The translations under genes and the position numbers were made by a program. This document shows positions 1 to 4,854 of a stretch of 10,989 nucleotides of DNA, one piece after another; position 1 is the first letter of the stretch; the number at the start of each line of letters is the position of its first letter. The notes under the pieces are model-generated. The model did no database searches and was not told where the DNA came from. It saw nothing but the letters and a program-made list of their open reading frames with translations. Origin of the DNA: an uncultured Eubacteriales bacterium (GTDB lineage Bacteria > Bacillota > Clostridia > Oscillospirales > QAMX01); contig CAJLFQ010000073.1 of NCBI GenBank assembly GCA_905205975.1, forward strand, positions 1 through 10,989, in the 5' to 3' direction.

Positions 1-244
1 GATCAGCATTGAACGGCGCCGGAAAATCAGACGGATCCGCACTCAAAAAATGCGGTGGAATGCAGTCTTTCAAAAAACGGAACCAGAAAAGGCTCATTTG
101 GTTTAGCAGAACGCCTTTTCCGGGGATGGGCGTTTTCATGATGACGTCGAAAGCAGAAATCCGGTCGCTGGTGACGATGAAAAGCCGGTTATTTCCGGCA
201 TCATAAATTTCGCGGACTTTGCCGCTGGAGATACGGACAGGCAT
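1..244 (-). CDS. purC: Phosphoribosylaminoimidazole-succinocarboxamide synthase (SAICAR synthetase), N-terminal part, cut by window edge
   Basis: Reading leftward from an ATG at 244-242, 81 codons are visible before the window ends. The product joins CAIR and aspartate using ATP in de novo purine synthesis, in the cytoplasm. Family motifs are clear: GKVREIYD near residues 9-15, TSDRISAFDV near 25-34, and PIPGKGVLLNQMS followed by FWF. The last block, IPGKG..LNQ.S.FWF, resembles the longer PurC/ADE1-like form of about 290-300 residues rather than the short form of about 235. An AAGGAG ribosome binding site lies nine bases before the ATG and overlaps the TAA stop of purE, so the two genes are translationally close (13-base gap). 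Only the 5' part is present, so the active site cannot be fully checked. The family call is firm; the long-form subtype is inferred. Confidence 0.93.
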   Translation of the reverse strand, partial: MPVRISSGKVREIYDAGNNRLFIVTSDRISAFDVIMKTPIPGKGVLLNQMSLFWFRFLKDCIPPHFLSADPSDFPAPFNAD

Positions 245-257
245 GCAGTTCAACTCC

Positions 258-782
258 TTATTTCTGTGCATCGAGCATGGCCTGTGCCTGCTCGGCGATG
301 GCCTGATCTTTGGCCTGAATTTCCTGTTTCATGTTCTCTTTGGCTGTGCTGAGCCGTTCGGCGACGCCGGCATCAAAAACGCCGAGGATCTGTTCGGCCA
401 AAATTGCGGCATTGTCGCCGCCGTCGATGGCGACGGTAGCCACAGGGACACCCTTCGGCATCTGCACGCTGGATAAGAGTGCATCCAGACCGTCGAGCGT
501 AGAGGACTTGATCGGAACGGCGATCACGGGCAGCGTGGTGTGCGCAGCCAGAATACCGGCCAAATGCGCCGCTTTTCCGGCCGCAGCAATCAAAACACCG
601 AATCCGTTTTCGCGCGCTGAGGATGAAAAAACCGCCGCAGCTTCCGGGGTTCTGTGGGCGGATATAATGTGGATTTCGTATGGAATTTGGTCGCGTTGCA
701 GCGTTTTGAGGCAGCCGAGCATCACGGGCAGATCACTGTCCGAACCAAGGATCACGGCAACCTTTTTCGTTTGGTTTTCCAA
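258..782 (-). CDS. purE: N5-carboxyaminoimidazole ribonucleotide mutase (class I PurE)
   Basis: Converts N5-CAIR to CAIR in purine synthesis, feeding the PurC step encoded just downstream. With the start used here the protein has 174 residues. Visible motifs are GSDSD (13-17) for the phosphate/ribose site, SAHRTP (41-46) with the catalytic His43 (His45 in E. coli), and AAGKAAHL (67-74) with His73; together these mark class I PurE. A charged tail of about 30 residues, rich in Ala, Glu, Gln and Lys, follows the core and makes it slightly longer than many PurE proteins. Start choice: the ribosome binding site GGAGGG (complement of 790-795) is only one base from an upstream TTG at 788 but seven bases from the TTG at 782-780, so the latter is preferred. 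The first gene of a leftward purEC operon. Confidence 0.93.
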   Translation of the reverse strand: MENQTKKVAVILGSDSDLPVMLGCLKTLQRDQIPYEIHIISAHRTPEAAAVFSSSARENGFGVLIAAAGKAAHLAGILAAHTTLPVIAVPIKSSTLDGLDALLSSVQMPKGVPVATVAIDGGDNAAILAEQILGVFDAGVAERLSTAKENMKQEIQAKDQAIAEQAQAMLDAQK

Positions 783-853
783 AGTCAAACCCTCCAGACG
801 TCGTTGTGATCAGCGGCCGTTCCTGTGTGAGACAAACCGCTTGTCCATATATA

Positions 854-882
854 ATTGTAGAGCAAACGGAGAAAAAAAGCAA
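854..882 (-). promoter_or_regulatory. Promoter for purE-purC
   Basis: On the minus strand, TTGCTT (877-882) and TACAAT (854-859) are separated by exactly 17 bases, close to the sigma-A consensus. The predicted start is near 847, giving a leader of about 65 bases before the TTG start. A small stem, GACAA / TTGTC with a five-base loop (831-845), lies at the very start of this leader. No purine riboswitch or recognisable Bacillus-type PurR box was seen. Regulation is therefore unknown. Confidence 0.7.
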
Positions 883-903
883 GTACATACCAAAAAACAG
901 GCG

Positions 904-957
904 ATTTTCAGAAGAGTGACCATTTATAGCGGAGAATTGGGTACGCTTTCTGAAAAT
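904..957. repeat. 10-bp perfect inverted repeat between divergent promoters
   Basis: ATTTTCAGAA at 904-913 and its exact reverse complement TTCTGAAAAT at 948-957 are separated by 34 bases. The pair lies upstream of both the purE promoter (854-882) and the prfB promoter (1027-1055). It could be a two-half-site operator, a long-looped RNA hairpin on an unknown transcript, or chance. The repeat is seen directly; any function is inference. Confidence 0.6.
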
Positions 958-1026
958 GTTTCAACAAGGTGCCGAAACGGGAAAATGAATGGACTCATGG
1001 ATAATTGGAAAAACGAGCGAAAACGC

Positions 1027-1055
1027 TTTACAGAAGGCGCTCAATTTGGTATAAT
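1027..1055 (+). promoter_or_regulatory. Promoter for prfB
   Basis: TTTACA (1027-1032) and a perfect TATAAT (1050-1055) are spaced by 17 bases. The start is predicted near 1062, about 60 bases before the prfB ATG. A short symmetric element AGCG-AAAA-CGCT (1016-1027) overlaps the upstream edge of the -35 box and might be an operator, though it is small. Confidence 0.78.
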
Positions 1056-1083
1056 ATCAAGGAGAACGTAAAAAAGAAGCCAT

Positions 1084-1100
1084 CCGCCGGAATCAGGCGG
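1084..1100 (+). other. Small hairpin in the prfB 5' untranslated region
   Basis: CCGCC (1084-1088) pairs with GGCGG (1096-1100) across a seven-base loop. It ends eight bases before the GGAG ribosome binding site (1109-1112) of prfB. It is not a terminator because no U-tract follows. It may position or modulate the ribosome binding site or stabilise the mRNA; that is a guess. Confidence 0.45.
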
Positions 1101-1120
1101 TTAGAAATGGAGCATCTGCA

Positions 1121-2242
1121 ATGATTGAACTCATGGAATACAAACAACGTGCAAAAGAGCTTGTCCCGCAGCTGGAAGAGCTGAAAGGCGCTTTGTGCAT
1201 TGACAAGCTGACAGAAGAATACGAACAGCTGGAACATAAGACCAAGGACAACGCTTTTTGGGAAGATATCGAAGGCTCTCAGAAAGTCATGCAGCAGATG
1301 AAACAGCTGAAAAACAAGCTTGACCGCTACAACGGCCTGAAAACCAGAACCGATGACCTGCTGGCGCTGATTACCATGGCCATCGAAGAAGACGAAGACG
1401 GGATGGAGAGCGATATCCTTGCTGAGCTGACAGATCTGGAGCAATCGGTGGAACAGCTGAAGCTGGACACCATGCTTTCCGGCGAATATGACCGCCTGCC
1501 GGCGATTCTGTCGATTCACGCCGGTGCAGGCGGCACGGAAGCACAGGACTGGGCGCTGATGCTCTACCGGATGTATATCCGCTGGGGTGAGCGCCGCGGG
1601 TTCCAGGTCAAAGTTCTGAACGTTCTGGACGGCGAAGAGGCGGGCATCAAGTCAGCCGATATTCTGATCGAAGGTGAAAATGCTTACGGATACCTGAAAG
1701 GGGAACACGGCGTTCACCGCCTGGTTCGCATTTCCCCGTTTGACGCTTCCGGCCGCCGCCATACCTCGTTTGCCGCGGTCGAAGTCATGCCGGAAATCGA
1801 TGACAGCGTCGATGTTGAAATCCGCAGCGAAGACCTCAAGGTGGATACCTATCGTTCCAGCGGCGCCGGCGGACAGCACGTCAACAAAACGGAATCGGCT
1901 GTCCGTATCACGCACCTTCCGACCGGGATTGTCGTCGCCTGCCAGAACGAGCGCAACCAGCACCAGAACCGTGAAATTGCCATGCGTATGCTCCGTTCCA
2001 AATTGATCGAAATCAAAGAACGCGAAAAGCTCGACAAAATCGGCGATATCAAGGGCGAACAAAAGCAGATCGAATGGGGCAGCCAAATCCGCAGCTATGT
2101 CTTTATGCCGTATACGCTGGTCAAAGACAACCGCACCGGCTGCGAAGTGGGCAACGTCAACGCCGTCATGGACGGTGAGCTCGATGAACTGATCAACGCG
2201 TATCTGAAGGCCAGCGCCAACGGCACGCTGAACCTGAAATAA
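1121..2242 (+). CDS. prfB: Peptide chain release factor 2 (no programmed frameshift)
   Basis: Recognises UAA and UGA stop codons on the ribosome and triggers peptide release. The 373-residue protein has an N-terminal helical domain rich in charged residues (about 1-105), the stop-recognition tripeptide Ser-Pro-Phe (205-207) that defines RF2, and the universal Gly-Gly-Gln (250-252) that acts in the peptidyl transferase centre. The ATG at 1121 follows GGAG (1109-1112) by eight bases; a second ATG at 1133 has no comparable site. Most bacterial prfB genes need a +1 frameshift at an early in-frame UGA. Here the frame is open: the corresponding place, around residues 24-28 (ALCID), reads GCT TTG TGC ATT GAC. 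It keeps a CTTTG string preceded by AAAGG but has no stop. The gene is first in a rightward group with comM and a hydrolase and has its own promoter. Confidence 0.96.
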   Translation: MIELMEYKQRAKELVPQLEELKGALCIDKLTEEYEQLEHKTKDNAFWEDIEGSQKVMQQMKQLKNKLDRYNGLKTRTDDLLALITMAIEEDEDGMESDILAELTDLEQSVEQLKLDTMLSGEYDRLPAILSIHAGAGGTEAQDWALMLYRMYIRWGERRGFQVKVLNVLDGEEAGIKSADILIEGENAYGYLKGEHGVHRLVRISPFDASGRRHTSFAAVEVMPEIDDSVDVEIRSEDLKVDTYRSSGAGGQHVNKTESAVRITHLPTGIVVACQNERNQHQNREIAMRMLRSKLIEIKEREKLDKIGDIKGEQKQIEWGSQIRSYVFMPYTLVKDNRTGCEVGNVNAVMDGELDELINAYLKASANGTLNLK

Positions 2243-2244
2243 CG

Positions 2245-2267
2245 AATATCGAAACGATCAAATAACA
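2245..2267. repeat. Intergenic motif, copy A (prfB-comM gap)
   Basis: AATATCGAAACGATCAAATA begins three bases after the prfB stop. The same string, lacking one G, recurs in the next gap at 3800-3821, after comM. The likeness between the two gaps is seen directly; whether it is a binding site, a duplicated spacer or a mobile mini-repeat is unknown. Confidence 0.55.
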
Positions 2268-2287
2268 CGCGAAAGAAGGGCGGAGGC

Positions 2288-3790
2288 ATGGTTTCCAGAA
2301 TCTGGTCGGTCGGCTTGAACGGCATCTCAGGGTACCAGATTTCCTGCGAGTGCGATTTATCGGGCGGCTTGCCTGCGTTTGATATCGTCGGCCTGCCGGA
2401 CGCCGCAGTACGCGAATCCAGGGAACGGATTCGATCCGCCATCAAAAACTGCGGCTTTGACTTCCCGATGCGCCGGATCACCGTCAACCTTGCGCCTGCC
2501 GACACCAAAAAAGAAGGGGCGCTGTATGACCTCCCCATTCTGCTGGCGGTTCTTGCCGCTTCCGGGCAGATTCAGGCGGATTTTTCCGACAGCGTTTTCA
2601 TCGGCGAAGTCGCCTTGGATGGTACGCTCCGGCCGGTGAGCGGCGCATTGCCCTGCGCGGCCGCTGCCGCCGAGAACCGGTTTCCTAAAATTTTTGTGCC
2701 GTTTGCCAACGCGCCGGAGGCTGCGCTGGCCAAAGGCCCCGTGGTTTTTGGCGTAGACAGCATACAGGAACTGATTGGCTTCTTTCGCGGTGAACGAACC
2801 ATTTACCCGGCAGAACCAAATGAAAACCATCTGGAACAATCGTATCCCGTTGATTTTTCGGAGGTACGCGGTCAGGAAAATGCCAAACGTGCGATGGAAG
2901 TCGCCGCAGCAGGCGGGCACAATCTCTTGATGAACGGTCCGCCCGGCTCGGGGAAGAGTATGCTTGCGCGGCGCCTGCCGACGATTCTGCCGGAAATGAC
3001 CTTTCAGGAGTCTCTGCAAACCACGATGCTGTGGTCGGTCGCCGGTATGACAGACCGGTTTCACCCGCTTGTGACGGAACGGCCGTTCCGCGCGCCGCAC
3101 CATACCAGTACGGCTGTCAGCCTGATTGGCGGAGGGCGGGATCTGCATCCGGGCGAAATCTCGCTGGCGCATAACGGCGTTTTGTTTCTGGATGAATTCC
3201 CGGAGTTTCCGCGCCACACCATTGACGTCCTGCGCCAGCCGCTGGAAGACGGATTTGTGACGGTTTCGCGTGCAAGCGGCACAGTCACATTCCCGTGCCG
3301 CTTCATGCTGGTTGCTGCAATGAATCCGTGCCGCTGCGGCTGGTACGGTCATCCATCCGGCCGCTGCCGCTGTACGCAGACGCAGGTGGACGCCTATATC
3401 GGCCGGATTTCCGGTCCGATGCTCGACCGCATCGATATCTGTACCCATGTCCGGGAGGTTGCATTTCAGGATTTGAACGGCCGCTCTACGGCGGAGCCGT
3501 CATCCGTCATCCGCGCCCGCGTCAACGCGGCGAGAGAAATCCAAAAACAACGCTTTGCCGGAACGGATGTCGCGTGCAATGCCCATATGCCCGCCTCCCT
3601 AATCGAACGGTTCTGCGTACTCGGCGGGGAAGAACAGGCCATGATTCGCCGCGCATTTGACAAATTCGGCATGAGCGCACGCTCGTATCACAAGATCCTG
3701 AAAATCGCCCGGACAATTGCAGATCTGGCGTCAAGCGAATCCATCACCTGCCGCCATATTGCCGAGGCCCTGCAATACCGCGGCCTCTGA
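2288..3790 (+). CDS. comM: ComM/YifB family Mg-chelatase-like AAA+ ATPase
   Basis: The 500-residue protein matches the ComM/YifB family throughout, at its usual length of about 500. An N-terminal ChlI-like domain (about 20-165) carries the family string FDIVGLPDAAVRESRERIRSA and the LAPADTKKEGALYDLPI block. The AAA+ module has Walker A GPPGSGKS (217-224) and Walker B VLFLDE (298-303). Four cysteines, CxC-x9-CxC at 348, 350, 360 and 362 just after MNP, are typical of the family and may bind metal. A C-terminal Mg-chelatase helical domain follows (about 400-498). In Vibrio, ComM is a hexameric helicase that extends branch migration during natural transformation; its role in Clostridia is not established. 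AAGGG (2276-2280) lies seven bases before the ATG; a second GGAGG lies too close to serve. The stop TGA is immediately followed by TAA. Confidence 0.93.
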   Translation: MVSRIWSVGLNGISGYQISCECDLSGGLPAFDIVGLPDAAVRESRERIRSAIKNCGFDFPMRRITVNLAPADTKKEGALYDLPILLAVLAASGQIQADFSDSVFIGEVALDGTLRPVSGALPCAAAAAENRFPKIFVPFANAPEAALAKGPVVFGVDSIQELIGFFRGERTIYPAEPNENHLEQSYPVDFSEVRGQENAKRAMEVAAAGGHNLLMNGPPGSGKSMLARRLPTILPEMTFQESLQTTMLWSVAGMTDRFHPLVTERPFRAPHHTSTAVSLIGGGRDLHPGEISLAHNGVLFLDEFPEFPRHTIDVLRQPLEDGFVTVSRASGTVTFPCRFMLVAAMNPCRCGWYGHPSGRCRCTQTQVDAYIGRISGPMLDRIDICTHVREVAFQDLNGRSTAEPSSVIRARVNAAREIQKQRFAGTDVACNAHMPASLIERFCVLGGEEQAMIRRAFDKFGMSARSYHKILKIARTIADLASSESITCRHIAEALQYRGL

Positions 3791-3799
3791 TAAATCATC

Positions 3800-3830
3800 A
3801 ATATCAAACGATCAAATATCAAATGATTCA
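3800..3830. repeat. Intergenic motif copy B and imperfect 15-bp tandem repeat (comM-hydrolase gap)
   Basis: Positions 3800-3821 repeat the motif found after prfB (2245-2267), with one base missing and one changed. Within this gap the sequence is also an imperfect tandem repeat: 3801-3815 (ATATCAAACGATCAA) and 3816-3830 (ATATCAAATGATTCA) agree at 12 of 15 positions. It lies directly before the ribosome binding site of the hydrolase gene. Confidence 0.55.
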
Positions 3831-3844
3831 TGGAGAGAACAACA

Positions 3845-4495
3845 ATGAACAACCATCTGATTCAACAAGTCCCGCACACGGCAGACTGCCGCTATGGATA
3901 TGAAGTCTATCTGCCGGAAGGATATCAGCAGGATCAACAGTACCCGATCGTTTTCTTCCTGCACGGCGCCGGTGAACGCGGCGATCAACTCGACCTGCTC
4001 CACGTTCACGGCCCGCTGAAACGGGTTTTGCAGGGCGAACACTTTGACTTTATTTGTGTTGCGCCGCAGTGCCCGGCAGGTTCCTACTGGACATATGAGG
4101 TGCAGACCCTGACCGGCTTTGTCGATGAAATCTGCCGGAAATACCATGCCGACCCGGATCGCGTCTATCTGACCGGGCTCAGCATGGGCGGCTACGGCAC
4201 ATGGGCGATGGCCATCGCGCATCCGGAAAAATATGCGGCGATTGCGCCGGTCTGCGGCGAAGGCATGCCGTGGGCAAGCGAAACGCTGAAACACCTGCCG
4301 ACTTGGGCATTTCACGGCAGTGATGATACCTGTGTGCCGGTCAGCGGCAGCATCAACATGGTCAATGCCATTCTGCGCGCAGGCGGCGACGCAAAACTGA
4401 CCGTCTATGCTGGTGTCGGCCACGACAGCTGGACGGAAACCTACGAGAATCCGGCGTTTTACACATGGATGCTGGCGCAGCACCGCAGCAGATAA
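3845..4495 (+). CDS. Predicted alpha/beta-hydrolase (esterase / putative peptidase-like)
   Basis: A 216-residue serine hydrolase of the alpha/beta fold, resembling the 'predicted peptidase' and PHB-depolymerase-like esterase groups. Visible features are FFLHGAGERGDQ near residues 36-47, which would form the oxyanion region; the nucleophile elbow GLSMGG with Ser113; HGSDDTCVP with Asp161 (or 160) as the likely acid; and GVGHDSW with His193 completing the triad. There is no signal peptide or membrane segment, so it should act in the cytoplasm. The start at 3845 is chosen because GGAGAG (3832-3837) lies seven bases upstream; an in-frame ATG at 3830 sits on top of that site and is unlikely. The substrate cannot be read from the sequence. 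It ends the prfB-comM group; no clear intrinsic terminator follows, so readthrough into the aro operon is possible. Confidence 0.82.
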   Translation: MNNHLIQQVPHTADCRYGYEVYLPEGYQQDQQYPIVFFLHGAGERGDQLDLLHVHGPLKRVLQGEHFDFICVAPQCPAGSYWTYEVQTLTGFVDEICRKYHADPDRVYLTGLSMGGYGTWAMAIAHPEKYAAIAPVCGEGMPWASETLKHLPTWAFHGSDDTCVPVSGSINMVNAILRAGGDAKLTVYAGVGHDSWTETYENPAFYTWMLAQHRSR

Positions 4496-4525
4496 ACGGT
4501 GCTTCCAAAACAGCCCCGGCACTTT

Positions 4526-4545
4526 GACGGTTCAAGACGGTTCAA
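4526..4545. repeat. Exact 10-bp tandem duplication upstream of the aro promoter
   Basis: GACGGTTCAA occurs twice, head to tail, at 4526-4535 and 4536-4545. The second copy ends 24 bases before the -35 box of the aro promoter. The one-helical-turn period puts both copies on the same DNA face, as in tandem protein sites, but a replication-slippage duplication is equally possible. Confidence 0.7.
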
Positions 4546-4569
4546 ATGGATGATTCCGAAAATTAGCTC

Positions 4570-4598
4570 TTTACAAATACCGCCGATTGTGCTATAAT
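4570..4598 (+). promoter_or_regulatory. Strong promoter of the aromatic amino-acid operon
   Basis: TTTACA (4570-4575), a 17-base spacer and TATAAT (4593-4598), with TGC directly before the -10 giving an extended -10 element. Transcription should start near 4605, about 35 bases before the leader peptide ATG and about 250 bases before aroF. It is the best promoter in the window and fits an operon controlled mainly downstream, at the attenuator. Confidence 0.85.
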
Positions 4599-4639
4599 TC
4601 AAGAAGAATGAGCAAAATGAAATGAAGGAGTCGGCAGAC

Positions 4640-4768
4640 ATGCTGGATACCACGCTGCGTCCTGCGGCAAACGAATACGGCTATTTTCGCTTTACCAGCT
4701 TTTATGCAGGTAAGGCTTACTGTCGTTTGACCAAAGAGCAGGTTTCGCTGACTTCTGCGCATCGCTGA
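4640..4768 (+). CDS. Aromatic-rich leader peptide (42 residues) of the aro operon
   Basis: A short open frame with an excellent ribosome binding site, AAGGAG (4625-4630), nine bases before its ATG. It encodes 42 residues and ends at TGA 4766-4768. Residues 13-27 hold seven aromatics: Tyr13, Tyr15, Phe16, Phe18, Phe21, Tyr22 and Tyr27. The core reads YGYFRFTSFY, and there is no Trp. The codons are TAC, TAT, TTT, TTT, TTT, TAT and TAC between 4676 and 4720. The peptide lies between a consensus promoter and an intrinsic terminator, ahead of a DAHP synthase operon that makes Tyr and Phe. This is the classic arrangement of a ribosome-sensing leader peptide. It is longer than typical enteric leader peptides (about 14-30 residues). 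That the peptide is translated and regulatory is inferred from this architecture; I know of no named family for it. Confidence 0.82.
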   Translation: MLDTTLRPAANEYGYFRFTSFYAGKAYCRLTKEQVSLTSAHR

Positions 4769-4796
4769 GCGCAGTCTTCTTTTGAAATCAGAGCCT
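4740..4796 (+). promoter_or_regulatory. Candidate antiterminator of the aro leader
   Basis: By eye, 4740-4755 can pair with 4784-4796. The pairs are AGGTT with AGCCT and the preceding AG (one G-U), a three-base bulge TCG (4745-4747), CTGA with TCAG, one mismatch, then TTC with GAA: 12 base pairs in all. This would occupy AGCCT, the base of the terminator's 5' arm. Inside it, TGCGC (4756-4760) and GCGCA (4769-4773) form a nested hairpin whose loop contains the leader stop codon. A ribosome stalled at the Tyr/Phe codons (up to 4720) would leave this region free. A ribosome reaching the stop at 4766 would cover it. No energies were calculated. Confidence 0.5.
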
Positions 4797-4824
4797 CCGC
4801 GGCAAACGCTGCGGAGGCTTTTTT
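4790..4824 (+). terminator. Intrinsic terminator / attenuator before aroF
   Basis: AGCCTCCGC (4792-4800) pairs perfectly with GCGGAGGCT (4811-4819). The pairing continues inward through G-U, G-C and C-G to an AAAC tetraloop, giving a stem of 12 bp. A run of six T (4819-4824) follows, and a further T-rich stretch ends near 4833. It sits 22 bases after the leader peptide stop and 30 bases before the aroF start, inside the operon leader, so it must be conditional for aroF to be expressed. Confidence 0.9.
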
Positions 4825-4854
4825 CACTTTTTTATCTTCATCGGAGGAATTCTC

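Larger units (their letters stand above)
783..1120. other. Divergent intergenic region between purE and prfB
   Basis: This gap carries no convincing gene. It holds the purE promoter on the minus strand, the prfB promoter on the plus strand, a 10-bp perfect inverted repeat between them, and a hairpin in the prfB leader. A purine-rich, AT-leaning stretch (870-1060) contrasts with the GC-richer coding DNA. Short open frames in it lack ribosome binding sites and cover the promoter elements. Confidence 0.7.

Noticed and set aside
783..853. Purine riboswitch in the purE leader
   Set aside because: The leader is only about 65 bases and lacks a three-way junction pattern; only a 5-bp stem (831-845) is seen.
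1059..1064. AAGGAG ribosome-binding-like string at the predicted prfB transcript start
   Set aside because: No ATG, GTG or TTG lies at a usable distance downstream; the true site for prfB is GGAG at 1109-1112.
331..1071. Open frame of 246 codons running across purE antisense and the intergenic region
   Set aside because: Its first half is a shadow of purE and its second half covers both promoters; no family likeness.
985..1071. 28-codon frame upstream of prfB that could be a leader peptide
   Set aside because: No ribosome binding site, and it contains the prfB promoter, so it would not be on that transcript; no special residue bias and no following terminator.
2357..3448. Long open frame of 363 codons antisense to comM
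   Set aside because: It mirrors the GC-rich codon pattern of comM, has no recognisable protein motifs or ribosome binding site, and comM is clearly the real gene.
4496..4569. Terminator after the hydrolase gene
   Set aside because: Only a 4-bp GTGC/GCAC pairing with a long loop and no real T-run; not a credible intrinsic terminator.
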